From contig NZ_CP124050.1 in the NCBI RefSeq assembly GCF_030440365.1, forward strand, positions 806,001 to 870,000: DNA of 64,000 nucleotides, given 5' to 3'. The position numbers were made by a program, and so were the translations under genes. This DNA is from [Borrelia] lusitaniae (GTDB lineage: Bacteria; Spirochaetota; Spirochaetia; Borreliales; Borreliaceae). Under the pieces are notes generated by a model. That model saw only the letters and a program-made list of their open reading frames with translations. It was not told where the DNA came from and did not search any database. This document shows, in pieces, positions 45,194-56,008 of the stretch (its first letter is position 1; each line of letters opens with the position of its first letter).

Positions 45194-46729
45194 ATGAAAT
45201 TTGTTTTGAATAATTTATTTAAGGCTCGTCTTATATGTTTTGTTTTGTTTTTTTCCTGTCTTACTGCAAATAGGTCTATTAAAGAGTCCTCCCCCGCTGG
45301 TGATCTTGTAGAAAAGAAGAGAGAAGCAGTTATTATTGGTGATAATAATTTTGTTAATGAGAATAAATTTATTGCTAATGAGAATAAATTTAAAAGAGAT
45401 TATTTGACAGGATTAAAAGATAATGAACACTTTTTTTTTAGTAATGCTTTTTTAAAAGAAAATAATTTTTATTTTAAAAAAGCTAGAGAAAGTTATTCTA
45501 AGAAAAATATTGGTTTGACTAACTATTATTTGAATAAAATAGTAGTTAATGATAATCAGTATGACAGGGAATTGTTGGCTAAGGCTAATTTATTTTTTGG
45601 ATATGTAAATTATGAGAATGGTTTTTACGATCTTTCTGAATATAATTTTGACCTTTTTTTAAAAGATTATAAATATTCTCATGCTAGTTTAAGATCAGCT
45701 GAATTGAAATATCTGATTAAAGAAAAATCAGATGCAATTTCTGCATTCAAAGAGATTAATGAATTTTCTATTTCGGGTTATGACAAAGAGATTTATGATT
45801 TTTTAAGTAATAAACTTGGGGTAAGTCATTTAAATTTAGAATCTTTGGGATTTCTTGACAATAGCGTTTTTGATTTATATGTCTTTAATGAGAATATATT
45901 TATAACTAATATATTGGGTGGGCTTTTAAGGTATAATGTTAAAAAAAATGATTGTAGGGTCTACCTTAGAGATAAAAAAAGCATTTTTTTAAATGGTATT
46001 AGGGGGTTTGCGGATTATAACGGAAAAATTTATATTGGCGGGAAAAATGTTATTTATTGCATAGATGATATTGATGGAGATTTGAAGCAAATAAATGTTC
46101 CCAATAATGCTGATTTTAGTAATGTACAAGTTTTGCTTGGCGTTAAAAATGGAATATTTGTTGGTACTTTAAATTCTGGATTATGGTTTTATGATTTAAA
46201 AAATTGGAAAAATATACCGCTTGGATCTAATAAAATTTCTTCAATGTGCTTTGATAGTTTAAAAAATTTATTATTAGTTGGAACAGTTGACAATGCTATC
46301 TATAGTATTAATGTTGATAGTTTAAAAAAGGTTAAACATTTGGATTTTTTTAGCAAAAATGATAATGAAAAAAATATTAATTTTATAAAAAGATATAAAG
46401 ATAGTTATTTTGTTGGAACATATGGCGGAGGTCTTTTCGAATTAAATTTAAATAAAAATAGCTATAAAAAGCACGTTATTGCCAATAATATTGATGTTAA
46501 TTATTTTATGGACATGGAAATTAAAGATAACAAGTTGTTGTTTGCAACCTTTGATCATGGATTATTGATTTATGATTCTGAAAATGACAATTGGGATTAT
46601 TTTGGACCTAATAACGGGCTTCTTAATTTGAATTTAATAAAAGTTTCTAAATTTGAAAATTATGTTATACTGGGTACTCTTAATAACGGCTTGGTTTTTG
46701 TAGATGAAAATATTAAAAAACAGTTATGA
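45194..46729 (+). CDS. Predicted lipoprotein with TPR-like and propeller-like parts
   Basis: The 511-residue protein has a lipoprotein signal ending in VLFFSC, with Cys22 as the likely acylated residue. Residues 90-200 are helical with repeats (LLAKANLFFGYVNYENGFYDLSEY). From about 215 it shows repeated strands of the propeller type (GIRGFADYNGKIYIGGKNVIY; GVKNGIFVGTLNSGLWFYDL; FVGTYGGGLFELNL; FATFDHGLLIYD), like two-component-type sensor propellers. The function is unknown. It overlaps the next gene by 26 bases. Confidence 0.72.
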   Translation: MKFVLNNLFKARLICFVLFFSCLTANRSIKESSPAGDLVEKKREAVIIGDNNFVNENKFIANENKFKRDYLTGLKDNEHFFFSNAFLKENNFYFKKARESYSKKNIGLTNYYLNKIVVNDNQYDRELLAKANLFFGYVNYENGFYDLSEYNFDLFLKDYKYSHASLRSAELKYLIKEKSDAISAFKEINEFSISGYDKEIYDFLSNKLGVSHLNLESLGFLDNSVFDLYVFNENIFITNILGGLLRYNVKKNDCRVYLRDKKSIFLNGIRGFADYNGKIYIGGKNVIYCIDDIDGDLKQINVPNNADFSNVQVLLGVKNGIFVGTLNSGLWFYDLKNWKNIPLGSNKISSMCFDSLKNLLLVGTVDNAIYSINVDSLKKVKHLDFFSKNDNEKNINFIKRYKDSYFVGTYGGGLFELNLNKNSYKKHVIANNIDVNYFMDMEIKDNKLLFATFDHGLLIYDSENDNWDYFGPNNGLLNLNLIKVSKFENYVILGTLNNGLVFVDENIKKQL

Positions 46730-47993
46730 GTCTTACATAATTGCTGAATTTCTTAAATATTTTTTAATTACGTTTTTATTTTTCTTTTTCGTATTTTTTA
46801 TAAATCAAATTTTATTCTTTATGAGAATACTTCTTCAAAATTATGTTCCTTTTTTTAAAGCTTTTATTTTTGTTATATATTCTCTTCCAATGGTGATTGC
46901 GCTTTCTCCCCCTTTTGCTTCTTTGATTTCAGTAATTCTTACTATTCATAAATTCAAGATTCACAATGAAATTTTAGCTTTTCGTTCAATTGGTATATCA
47001 ATTTTTGATTTACTTGTCCCATTTTTTAAATTGGGAGTAGTTATTGTTTTTATATCTTTTATATCTAATGATATTTTGCTTCCACTTGGATCTATTGGTA
47101 GGTTAAAAATTTTTAATGAAATAAAAGAAGAGGTTCCCCATTTGGTATTAAAGCCTTATTCAAGTAAACAATATGGAGATTTAATTTTTGTTTCTGGAGA
47201 AAAATCGGAAAATGGTTATAAAAATGTAACTTTTTTTGATAACACTAGACTTAAGGGATTTGATAGAATATTTATGGCAAAAAATCTTGATATTAGAAAA
47301 GAAAATTTTCAAGTTTATTTTATTTTAAATGATGTTTTATCTATTGCCCTAACAGACAGTGAGAGTGGATTTTATGATTATTTTTATGCAGATAAGATGA
47401 AATATTCAATAGATCAGGTTACATTTAGTGATAGTTTTTTATTAAATTATGTAACTCCTTCGCAAATGAGCATGAGAGATGTTATTAAATTAATTAAAAA
47501 GCAAAACAATTTAATTGCAGATTCAAATATAAAAAATAATCTAGAAGGCAATTTCTTAAGTTTAAATTTTTCAAATCTTTATTTAAATTATTTATACAAT
47601 CAAGACTATTATATTGATGAATCTTATGTTTTTGAAAATTTAAACTATATGTATAATTTAAATTTAAATTTTAACCCTTATCAAGATAAAATCATGAACC
47701 AAAATTTAGCTTTGTTTAATCTTGAATTTTATCAAAAAATTAGTTTGCCACTTTCAGTTTTATTTTTCATTTTTTTGGCTTTTTCAATGGGGATGTATTC
47801 TAATAGGAAATATTCTATTATCCTTGAGCTTGTAATTTCAATTATTATTTGTGTTTTTTATTGGGTAATGTTTATTGGCGGAAAAGTTTATACTGTGCAG
47901 TATGCGCCAAATCCTATTATTGTTACTATTTTGCCTAATTTGATTTTAATTGTTGCAGGAGCAATTCTCTTTTTGAGATTATTAAAAAAATGA
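46704..47993 (+). CDS. LptF/LptG family permease (first copy)
   Basis: The 429-residue protein has the YjgP/YjgQ layout: three membrane segments in the first 130 residues, a periplasmic beta-jellyroll-like middle (residues 140-340) and three segments at the end. HNEILAFRSIGISIFDLL is the coupling-helix motif. In Gram-negatives LptF and LptG move LPS with LptB. Borrelia has no LPS, so the cargo is likely another lipid or lipoprotein. Its stop overlaps the next start. Confidence 0.85.
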   Translation: MKILKNSYESYIIAEFLKYFLITFLFFFFVFFINQILFFMRILLQNYVPFFKAFIFVIYSLPMVIALSPPFASLISVILTIHKFKIHNEILAFRSIGISIFDLLVPFFKLGVVIVFISFISNDILLPLGSIGRLKIFNEIKEEVPHLVLKPYSSKQYGDLIFVSGEKSENGYKNVTFFDNTRLKGFDRIFMAKNLDIRKENFQVYFILNDVLSIALTDSESGFYDYFYADKMKYSIDQVTFSDSFLLNYVTPSQMSMRDVIKLIKKQNNLIADSNIKNNLEGNFLSLNFSNLYLNYLYNQDYYIDESYVFENLNYMYNLNLNFNPYQDKIMNQNLALFNLEFYQKISLPLSVLFFIFLAFSMGMYSNRKYSIILELVISIIICVFYWVMFIGGKVYTVQYAPNPIIVTILPNLILIVAGAILFLRLLKK

Positions 47994-49057
47994 AAATAGA
48001 TAAGCTTTTTGTAAAAAGCATTATTCTTACTTTTTTGTCCATGAACTTTCTTTTTATGATTTTAATTGTGCTTGGTGATTTATTTGTAAATCTGCTCAAT
48101 TATCTTGAAAAAAATATTGGCTTTAGGGACATTCTTTATATTTATTATTTGTATTTGCCAAAAGCTTTCTCAGATGGAGTTGCTTTATCTTTTCTTTTTG
48201 CTATTTCCAATCTTATTGGTAATCTTTCTATGAGAAATGAAATAATAGGTCTTTTTAGTTGTGGAGTTTCACTTACTAGGATATTAAGACCAATCATTTT
48301 GATTAGTGTATTTATTTCAGTTGTTCTTTTCTTTTTTGATAATTATTTGGTAATAGATGCTGTAGCAAGAAGAGATATTCTTATTAAGAATAGTGTTGGT
48401 AACAGTGGATCTAGTGATAAAACTATAATAATTAGAGATTTTGCTAGAGAAATTTATAATATTAAGTCTTATGATATTGATGAGAATACTTTTTCTAACT
48501 TAATAATTATAATCAAAGACAATAAAGATGAGTTTCAAGCAAGGTATGATATAAGAAAAGCTTTATGGGAAGATAATAAATGGAAGCTTTATGGTATTAG
48601 AGAGTTTGTTAAGGTTGATAGAAAAATTAAGGAGAATGCATATGATGTTCTTGATGGGACAGGCATTATTAAGTTAGAGCCTGACTACATAAGAACTGTA
48701 ATGCTCTCATCAAAGGCATTAAATTTTACTAAGCTTATTAATTGGATAAGTTTTCTCAAAAGTGAACATTTAAGTTATTCTGATGCATTGTTTGATTTGT
48801 TAAATAGGGTGTTTTTTTCATTTAGATTGATGCTTCTTAGCTTTACTGTTGGGTTTATTGCTATTGCTCTTAAAAAAAATATTTTTATACTCAGTTTATT
48901 AAATAGCATTGCTTTTGCTGTTGTTTATGTCATTTCTATTGTAATTTTTAATTTTTTAGCAGATCTTGGTTATTTAAATATATATATAGCAAGTTCTTTT
49001 ACAACTATATTTTTTTTGATTATCAATTTTTTTGTTTATAGGATTGTTAGGAAATAA
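47990..49057 (+). CDS. LptF/LptG family permease (second copy)
   Basis: The 355-residue protein has the same family shape as its upstream neighbour. It has N-terminal segments, [19 protein letters not shown] as the coupling motif, a periplasmic middle, and three C-terminal segments. Being a tandem pair, the two would form a heterodimer. The start overlaps the previous stop by four bases (ATGA). Confidence 0.85.
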   Translation: MKIDKLFVKSIILTFLSMNFLFMILIVLGDLFVNLLNYLEKNIGFRDILYIYYLYLPKAFSDGVALSFLFAISNLIGNLSMRNEIIGLFSCGVSLTRILRPIILISVFISVVLFFFDNYLVIDAVARRDILIKNSVGNSGSSDKTIIIRDFAREIYNIKSYDIDENTFSNLIIIIKDNKDEFQARYDIRKALWEDNKWKLYGIREFVKVDRKIKENAYDVLDGTGIIKLEPDYIRTVMLSSKALNFTKLINWISFLKSEHLSYSDALFDLLNRVFFSFRLMLLSFTVGFIAIALKKNIFILSLLNSIAFAVVYVISIVIFNFLADLGYLNIYIASSFTTIFFLIINFFVYRIVRK

Positions 49058-49086
49058 TATATATAATAATTATTTGGGATGTTTAT

Positions 49087-50214
49087 ATGTTTAGCGTAAT
49101 TAAGAATGACAAGCATTCTAATGCAAGGGTTGGATTTTTAAATCTTCCTCATGGCAGAGTAGATACTCCTTGTTTTATGCCAGTTGGTACTTTGGGGGCA
49201 ATGAAAGGATTAAAACACACTGTTCTTGAAAAGTTGGGGTGTAATTTAATGCTTGCAAATACTTATCATCTATATTTAAGACCGGGGATTAAAACTATTG
49301 AAAAATATGGTGGTCTTCATAATTTTACAACTTGGAATAAAAATTTTTTAACTGATTCGGGTGGATTTCAGGTATTTTCTCTTTCTGGTTTAAGAAAAAT
49401 TGATTTTAAAGGTGTACATTTTAAATCCCATCTAGATGGATCTTATCATTATTTTACTCCTGAGGGAGTGTTTGCTATGCAAGAAATTTTTGGCAGTGAT
49501 ATTATTATGCCACTTGATATTTGCAGTTCTTATGGGATTGATTATAATGAAGCCAATTTGTATACAAATATTACAACTAATTGGGCTCGTAGTACATTCA
49601 AGTCTTATAAAAATAAAAAAGAGGGATACAGTGGGCTTTTATTTTTAATAACTCAGGGAAATTTTTTTAAAGATTTGAGAAAAAGAAGCATCAATGATAT
49701 ATTAGAGTTAGACAGCCCAGGTATTGCCATTGGAGGTATTTCTGTTGGAGAACCAAGAGAAAAATATTTGGAAATTCTTGAATATAGTTCTTTGTTGATA
49801 CCAAGAGAAAAACCAAGATATGTAATGGGCATTGGTACTCCTCATTATATACTTGATGCCATATACTACGGCATTGATATTTTTGATTGTGTTAATCCTG
49901 CAAGAATTGCTAGGCACGGGTCTCTTTTGACAGATAATGGAATAATGCGCATTAATAGAAAAGAGTACAAAGATGATACTTCTCCGGTAGAGAAAAATTG
50001 CAGTTGTACCTTATGTACAAGGTATTCAAGAGGGTATTTAAGGCATTTAATAAAATCAAGAGAGCTTTTTGGAATAATTTTGGCAAGCGAGCATAATATT
50101 TACTATATGTTTCGATTGATTTCAAAGATTAAAAATGCAATTCTAAATGACAATTTTGTAAACTTTAGAAATTCATATTTAAAAAATTATGAAGAAGGAA
50201 ATTTTGATGAATAA
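49087..50214 (+). CDS. tgt: tRNA-guanine transglycosylase
   Basis: Tgt swaps guanine 34 for a queuine precursor in GUN tRNAs. The 375-residue protein has [33 protein letters not shown] with the catalytic Asp region, and [12 protein letters not shown]. The zinc site [17 protein letters not shown] is near the C-terminus. Queuosine synthesis genes are not visible, so salvage of the base is likely. Its end overlaps murJ. Confidence 0.95.
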   Translation: MFSVIKNDKHSNARVGFLNLPHGRVDTPCFMPVGTLGAMKGLKHTVLEKLGCNLMLANTYHLYLRPGIKTIEKYGGLHNFTTWNKNFLTDSGGFQVFSLSGLRKIDFKGVHFKSHLDGSYHYFTPEGVFAMQEIFGSDIIMPLDICSSYGIDYNEANLYTNITTNWARSTFKSYKNKKEGYSGLLFLITQGNFFKDLRKRSINDILELDSPGIAIGGISVGEPREKYLEILEYSSLLIPREKPRYVMGIGTPHYILDAIYYGIDIFDCVNPARIARHGSLLTDNGIMRINRKEYKDDTSPVEKNCSCTLCTRYSRGYLRHLIKSRELFGIILASEHNIYYMFRLISKIKNAILNDNFVNFRNSYLKNYEEGNFDE

Positions 50215-51727
50215 ATATGTTGTTTCTACAGTTTTGGTCATGATTTCCACTTTTTTGTCACGAATAATGGGGTTTGTAAAGGTAAAGATTTTCTCTTATT
50301 ATTTTGGAGCAAATCTTGATGCTGATATTTTTAACTATGTTTTCAATATTCCTAATAATTTGCGCAAAATTCTTTCAGAGGGCGCAATGACTTCGGCTTT
50401 TTTACCTGAATTTACATATGAAAAAAATAAATCGCACGAAAAAGCTGTTTCCTTTTTCAGAACTGTTATAACCTTTAATGTTATTTCTATTGGTTTTATT
50501 GTTTTAGTTATGATTATTTTTGCAAAGCCTATTATGTATTTTCTATCTTATTATAGGGGAGAAAACTTAATTTTTGCAAGTTCTCTTTTTAGTTATTTGG
50601 TATTATATATTTTACTAATAAGCTTGTCATCAATCTTTGTATCTGCTCTAAATTCATATAAAATTTTTTTTATTCCTTCATTTTCACCTATTATGCTTTC
50701 TTTTGGAATAATATTGAGCATATTTTTATTGTATGATCGTTTTGGGATATATAGTGCTGTTATTGGCGTAATTTTTGGCGGGTTTTTACAATTTCTGATT
50801 CCGTTTGTAAATTGCCTTATGATTGGTTTTGTCTGGAAACCGACATTTTGTTTTAGAGAAAAAGTATTTTTAAATTTTTTAAGTAGATGGGTTCGTATGA
50901 TTTTTGGATTTTCTATTTCAATTGTTACTCAGCAGATTTCATTTGCATTGGCATCTACTCTTGAGATAGGAAGTGTTTCTATTTTTAGTAATGCTGTAGT
51001 TTATTATCAGCTTCCTGTAGGAATTTTTTTTATTTCAATTGCAACAGTAATTTTTCCCAAAATGGCAGAGTATGCTGTTTTGGGAAATAATTTAAAATTA
51101 AATACTCTTTTGGTAGATGGAATTAAAATTTTATTGCTAATTTTTATTCCAGTGTCTTTTTTGATGTTTATTTGGTCTGATTATATTTTAAATGTATTTC
51201 TTATGGGGGGAAAGTTCTCTATTTATGATACTCAAAAAACAGCGGGTGTTTTGAAATGTTTTCTTTTAGGTTTGCTTTTTTATTCGATGTTTAGTTTTTT
51301 TCAAAAATATTATTTTTCTATTCGTGATGCAAAAACACCATTTTATTTGAGTATTTTATTTTCTATTCTTGATATTTTACTTTCTGTTTTTGGTATTAAT
51401 TATTATGGTTTAAATGCTTTGGCATTAGCCCAATCTATTTCTTTTATGATTTGTGTAATTGTTTTCTATTTTATAATATTAAAAAGTGGAGTTAAAATTG
51501 ATTTAATTGAGATTTTATTTGTTTTTCTAAAGTCAATTATTACACTTTTTCCTTTATATGTAATTTATTTATTTTTTGAAAAGTTTCAGTGGGATGTGGG
51601 TTTTAGTTTTAAAAATCTTTATCTTTTGATTGCGGCAGGAATTATTAGTATTTTTATTTTGTTTATTTGTTATTTTGTTTTAGGAATAAATAAGCTTTTT
51701 AAGCTTATTAGGAGGAATGCTTTATGA
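50207..51727 (+). CDS. murJ: MurJ lipid II flippase
   Basis: MurJ flips lipid II across the inner membrane. The 506-residue protein has 13-14 membrane segments and the MVF motifs ([40 protein letters not shown]). The ATG at 50207 was chosen because AAGGA lies seven bases upstream; an in-frame ATG six codons earlier has no such site. It overlaps the end of tgt by eight bases. Together with murG and murC, this window carries three of the lipid II genes. Confidence 0.92.
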   Translation: MNKYVVSTVLVMISTFLSRIMGFVKVKIFSYYFGANLDADIFNYVFNIPNNLRKILSEGAMTSAFLPEFTYEKNKSHEKAVSFFRTVITFNVISIGFIVLVMIIFAKPIMYFLSYYRGENLIFASSLFSYLVLYILLISLSSIFVSALNSYKIFFIPSFSPIMLSFGIILSIFLLYDRFGIYSAVIGVIFGGFLQFLIPFVNCLMIGFVWKPTFCFREKVFLNFLSRWVRMIFGFSISIVTQQISFALASTLEIGSVSIFSNAVVYYQLPVGIFFISIATVIFPKMAEYAVLGNNLKLNTLLVDGIKILLLIFIPVSFLMFIWSDYILNVFLMGGKFSIYDTQKTAGVLKCFLLGLLFYSMFSFFQKYYFSIRDAKTPFYLSILFSILDILLSVFGINYYGLNALALAQSISFMICVIVFYFIILKSGVKIDLIEILFVFLKSIITLFPLYVIYLFFEKFQWDVGFSFKNLYLLIAAGIISIFILFICYFVLGINKLFKLIRRNAL

Positions 51728-53130
51728 AATACTTTAATTTTTTATTCTTTTTGCTTATTTTAAATGTGTATGCTCAAAATGTTAGCTCTCCAGCTCTTCC
51801 CAATCCTCCTTTGTTGCCTGAAATTACAGAAAATAAGCTTGAGAGAGAAAATTCTTCTGGGGGTGAGAATTTTTCTAATGCTGGTTTAGATGGCAAGTAT
51901 GTTAACGATACAATTCTTTATGGGCTTGATAGTCAAGTTACAAACATTATAAAAGCTCTTAAAAAATCAAGTGATGGTCAATATAATTTGTCTCTTAAAA
52001 AAAGACTTGATAAAACTTTTAATGCTGATATTAAAAAGGAAATACTTGAATTGTTTATTTCTCTTAAGTATTCAGGAGGCATTGATGCAGCAAATTATAT
52101 TCTTGAAAATTATGAGACCAAAAGATATTCAAATGCTTTATTTGGCTTGGCAATTTTGTATCTTAAGGAGTTTGATGATAAAGAGAAATTAAAAAAAATT
52201 CTTATTGAAATTCTTGAAAATAAAGAGGGCAATGTGGCCTCTATTGCAGCTTATTATCTAGGAGAGCTTAATTCTCTTAATTATTCTAAAAATATGATGG
52301 AAGTTTTTGAAAAATATTCTGGAAATGACGGTGTTAGAAGAGAAATACTTATTGCTCTTGGAAAAATGAATGCTATTGATTATCAGGATAGAATTTATGA
52401 AGTTTCGCTAGATAGCTACGAGAGTCCATCAATTAAGGCTGCTGCAATCGAAGCGTTGTCATATCTTGCTCCAGATAAAGTAACCACAAATGCTGATTTG
52501 TACCTTCAGAGTAATAACAATAATTTAAATGTTAAATTGGCTATTATTGCTTCTTTATCTAAGGACTCTTCTTTAAAGTCCAAAGAGATTTTACAAGGAT
52601 TTTTAAGAGACTCTGATGATAATATTAGATTTAAAGTTATTAATGCAATCAAAGGACACAAGGATTCTTCAGCAAAAGATATTTTGATTTATAAGGTTAA
52701 AAGCGATCCATCCCTTAAAGTTAGGGAAGCTTCTGCTAAAGCTTTAATTGATATGGATCTTGGGGATATTGAGATGAAAAACATTATGTTTGATTCTAAG
52801 ATTGATAATAGTTTTAAAATTTCAATGTTTAGCTACCTTTTAGATAAGGATTCTCTAAAAGCATTGTCAATTGCTTTAGAAATTATTAATAAGGAAAATG
52901 TTAATAGACCTTCAAATGTTTTAAAAGGCATTGCTTCAATGTTGGCTGGTAAAAAGGGTAATTTTGATAATTTTTATTCTAAAATCATTGACAGCAAAAA
53001 TATTGATTTAAGGCATTTTGCATTAAAAGGAGCTATTTATAATAAATCTTCATCACTTTCTGATAAGCTTAAAAAAATTAAAAGTGAAACGAATTCTGAA
53101 TATATTAAAATGCTTTTAAAAGATTATTGA
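51724..53130 (+). CDS. Exported HEAT-repeat protein
   Basis: The 468-residue protein has a signal peptide (residues 1-17, ending NVYAQ) and then a proline-rich stretch. Residues 90-460 are alpha-helical repeats of HEAT type (GNVASIAAYYLGELN; GVRREILIALGKMNAIDY; SIKAAAIEALSYLAPD; KVREASAKALIDMDL). The likely role is protein binding in the periplasm. It overlaps murJ by four bases. Confidence 0.75.
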   Translation: MKYFNFLFFLLILNVYAQNVSSPALPNPPLLPEITENKLERENSSGGENFSNAGLDGKYVNDTILYGLDSQVTNIIKALKKSSDGQYNLSLKKRLDKTFNADIKKEILELFISLKYSGGIDAANYILENYETKRYSNALFGLAILYLKEFDDKEKLKKILIEILENKEGNVASIAAYYLGELNSLNYSKNMMEVFEKYSGNDGVRREILIALGKMNAIDYQDRIYEVSLDSYESPSIKAAAIEALSYLAPDKVTTNADLYLQSNNNNLNVKLAIIASLSKDSSLKSKEILQGFLRDSDDNIRFKVINAIKGHKDSSAKDILIYKVKSDPSLKVREASAKALIDMDLGDIEMKNIMFDSKIDNSFKISMFSYLLDKDSLKALSIALEIINKENVNRPSNVLKGIASMLAGKKGNFDNFYSKIIDSKNIDLRHFALKGAIYNKSSSLSDKLKKIKSETNSEYIKMLLKDY

Positions 53131-53155
53131 TTATTAATAAACCATTAAGGGAGTA

Positions 53156-54328
53156 TTAGTACAAAATTTTTAAAATTTCTTTAGCTACTTGTGATTTTTT
53201 CATTTCTGGTAGTTCTTTTGTGGTTTGTTTATTTATTATATAAACTTTGTTTAAGCTTGAACCAAAATATTTAAGTTCATTTGCAATAATAAAGTCCAAA
53301 TTTTTCTTTTTTAATTTTTCTTTGGCTTTCTGAATTAAATTTTTAGAATCTTCAGCGCAAAATCCAACGACAATTTGGTTTTTAAGTTTATTGTGTCCTA
53401 TGTGTTGGATTATGTCAGGATTTTTTACTAATTTTATATATAATCCGTTGGTTTTATTTTTTTTAATTTTACTTTTGAAAATGTGTTTAGGTCTAAAATC
53501 AGCAACAGCCGCAGTTCCAATTATTATTTCAAATTTATTATATATTTTTAAAGCTTCCTTGTACATTTGCATTGCAGTTTTTATTTTTATAACATTGACC
53601 CCTTCAGGTTCATTTTCATTGGTTGGTCCTGTAATAATTGTAACTCGAGCTCCTAGTTTGACAGCCTCTTGTGCTAAACAAAATCCCATTTTTCCCGTTG
53701 ATGTATTTGAAAAATAGCGAATTGGGTCTACTAATTCTTCAGTTCTTGATGCTGTTATAAGTATTTTTTTGTTTTTCAGACAATCTTTTTTATTAAATTC
53801 ATTCAATATTATTTTTAGAATTTTATCTTCATTTTTAAGGCGTCCTAAAGCATTGGATGAGCAAGCCAAAAATCCTTTATCAGGCTCAATGAATTTATAA
53901 TGATAAGTTTTAAGCTTTTTTATATTTTCTTTTAAAATAGGGTTTGAATACATTACATTATTCATTGCTATTGCAAAATAAGTAGGGGCTGTACTTGCAG
54001 ATATTATTGTAGTTAATGCGTCATTAGCAATTCCTGATGCAATTTTAGATATTGTATTATAAGTAGCAGGAATAATAAGAATTAGGTGGGCCCATTTTGC
54101 AATTTTTATATGTTCAACCTCGTTATGGTCTAAATCCCATAAATTAGTAATTATTTTGTTTTTAGAAATGGTTTCTAAAGTTAATGGCGTAATAAATTTG
54201 GTTGCATTTTTTGTCATTACAACTTTGACGTTATATCCTAATTTAACTAAACTAGAAACTATGTAAACTGACTTGTAAGAGGCTATGCCCCCACATATAC
54301 CAATTAATATATGTTTATTTTTATTCAT
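53156..54328 (-). CDS. coaBC: Bifunctional CoaBC (phosphopantothenoylcysteine synthetase/decarboxylase)
   Basis: CoaBC makes 4'-phosphopantetheine from phosphopantothenate and cysteine. The 390-residue protein has the FMN-binding CoaC half (ICGGIASYKSVYIVSSLVK, ITPLTLETISKN, PATYNTISKIASGIANDAL, AIAMNNVMYSNP). The CoaB half has RYFSNTSTGKMG, ITGPTNENEPEGVNVI, AAVADFRPK and FCAED. It lies divergently to a pantothenate uptake pair. Confidence 0.93.
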   Translation of the reverse strand: MNKNKHILIGICGGIASYKSVYIVSSLVKLGYNVKVVMTKNATKFITPLTLETISKNKIITNLWDLDHNEVEHIKIAKWAHLILIIPATYNTISKIASGIANDALTTIISASTAPTYFAIAMNNVMYSNPILKENIKKLKTYHYKFIEPDKGFLACSSNALGRLKNEDKILKIILNEFNKKDCLKNKKILITASRTEELVDPIRYFSNTSTGKMGFCLAQEAVKLGARVTIITGPTNENEPEGVNVIKIKTAMQMYKEALKIYNKFEIIIGTAAVADFRPKHIFKSKIKKNKTNGLYIKLVKNPDIIQHIGHNKLKNQIVVGFCAEDSKNLIQKAKEKLKKKNLDFIIANELKYFGSSLNKVYIINKQTTKELPEMKKSQVAKEILKILY

Positions 54329-54346
54329 ATAATATATATATTATAT
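54327..54346. promoter_or_regulatory. Palindrome at the coaBC start
   Basis: ATATAATATATATATTATAT is a perfect 20-bp palindrome that overlaps the coaBC start codon and lies in the 75-base divergent spacer. Pure A/T, so it may be a promoter zone or chance. Confidence 0.3.
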
Positions 54347-54403
54347 AATATACATTATATTTGAACTTATAAATTTTAATCTCTTTTTATAAGGTTATTT
54401 TAA

Positions 54404-54598
54404 GTGAGAAATAGAATTTTGTACGCTATATTATTGTATGTTTTTATGTTTTTCTTGTGGTGTTTTTTTGCCTATTTTATTGACACATCAGCTACTATAT
54501 TTAATATTCCTTTGTGGTTTTTTTACTCAGGAATTTTGTTTCCCAGCATAAATTTTTTTTTGGTTTGTTTTTTTATTTTAGTAATTAGTAAAAGTTGA
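54404..54598 (+). CDS. YhdT-like small membrane protein
   Basis: The 64-residue protein starts at GTG and is two membrane segments with WCFFAYFI and GIPLWFF-like centre (FNIPLWFFYSGILFP), matching the YhdT/DUF997 group. YhdT genes sit next to panF in many bacteria, as here. A role as small subunit of the symporter is likely but not shown. Confidence 0.7.
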   Translation: MRNRILYAILLYVFMFFLWCFFAYFIDTSATIFNIPLWFFYSGILFPSINFFLVCFFILVISKS

Positions 54599-54658
54599 TA
54601 CATTATTAATAATTTTTATTTTTAGCTTTTTTTAAAAAAAAGAAATAGAGGTAATTTT

Positions 54659-55996
54659 TTGTTATTAAATAAATACTTTCTTGCAAATCGAAATATTAAT
54701 TTTATTATTATGGCGTTGTTATTTTCTTCTAGCTATATTAGTGCTAGTAGCTTTATTTCTGGTCCTTCTGCTGTTTATAAGTATGGGTTATCTTTTATAT
54801 TATTGGCTACTATACAAATTCCTACAACTTTAATTGCTTTTATTGTTGTTGGTGAGAGATTAAATCGAGAGTCAAAAAAAATTAATGCAATAAATATTAT
54901 TGATTATATTAGATATAGATATGAAAGTGATTTTTTGGCGTTAATTAGTGGATTTATATTAATTTTTTTTTTAATGTTTTTGATTTCTGCTCAATTGATA
55001 GGTGGTGCTAAGCTTATAGAAGTTTTTTGGGGCATTGATTATGTAGTTGGTCTTTTATTTTTTGCCCTATTGGTTTTTATTTATGTATTTTTTGGAGGAT
55101 TTAAAGCAGTAGCTTATACGGATTTGATTCAGGGATTTTTAATGTTAGTTTCATCTGTTATTTTGTTTTCCAAGATGTTAGATTTGGGAGGTGGTATTAA
55201 TAATTTGTTCAAGATGGCAACGTCTATTTTGGATAAAAATCTTTTAATTCCTTCAAATGTTGATCTAAAGCCACAATATATAATTTCTTTTTGGATATTA
55301 ATAGGAATAGGAATATTAGGACAGCCTCAGATTATTAATAATTTTATAGCATTTAAAGATGAAAATACTATAAAATTATCTCTTCCAATTTCTACTTTTA
55401 TTATCAGCTTTTTAATTGTTTTGATGCATTTAATAGGGTTTTTTGCTATTATTCTTTTTCCAGATTTGAATCCAAATGATAAAGTTGTTTTAAATGTAGC
55501 TTTAAAAGTTTTAAATCCTTTTTCTTGTTTTATGTTTTTTATGGGACTTTTATCTGCAATAATGTCCACAGTAGATTCAAATTTTCTTTTAATAACTTCA
55601 GTTTTAATAAAATCAATATTTATTTATAAAAAAGATTTAAAAGAAGAAGATGTAAAAGTTATTAGAGTAATAATGATTTCTAATATTTTTTTTATTTTAA
55701 TAATACTTGTATTTTCTTTATTTCCCCCTAATTTTTTATTCTTTATTAATATTTTTGCTTTTGGAGCCTTAGAAGTTTCATTTTTCCCTATTATTGTTTT
55801 TGGACTTTATTTAAATTTTGCAAGCAAAATAGCAGCCTTTGCTTCTATGTTTTTAGGTTTGATATTTTATTTGTTCATTTTATGCTTTGGTTTGAATATT
55901 TGGTTTTTTCATCCTGTTTTTCCAGCATTTTTTGTTTCTATATTTACATTTTTAATAGTTAATTTTTTTTGTAAAAAAAATAGCAAAGTTTATTAG
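54659..55996 (+). CDS. panF: Sodium/pantothenate symporter-like (SSS family)
   Basis: The 445-residue protein has about 12 membrane segments and SSS-family marks (FSSSYISASSFISGPSAVYK; FGGFKAVAYTDLIQGFLML; LSAIMSTVDSNFLL). The start is TTG after GAGG. Neighbouring yhdT-like and coaBC genes support pantothenate as the substrate, which Borrelia must import to make CoA. Confidence 0.83.
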   Translation: MLLNKYFLANRNINFIIMALLFSSSYISASSFISGPSAVYKYGLSFILLATIQIPTTLIAFIVVGERLNRESKKINAINIIDYIRYRYESDFLALISGFILIFFLMFLISAQLIGGAKLIEVFWGIDYVVGLLFFALLVFIYVFFGGFKAVAYTDLIQGFLMLVSSVILFSKMLDLGGGINNLFKMATSILDKNLLIPSNVDLKPQYIISFWILIGIGILGQPQIINNFIAFKDENTIKLSLPISTFIISFLIVLMHLIGFFAIILFPDLNPNDKVVLNVALKVLNPFSCFMFFMGLLSAIMSTVDSNFLLITSVLIKSIFIYKKDLKEEDVKVIRVIMISNIFFILIILVFSLFPPNFLFFINIFAFGALEVSFFPIIVFGLYLNFASKIAAFASMFLGLIFYLFILCFGLNIWFFHPVFPAFFVSIFTFLIVNFFCKKNSKVY

Positions 55997-56008
55997 GATG
56001 ATTATTTT

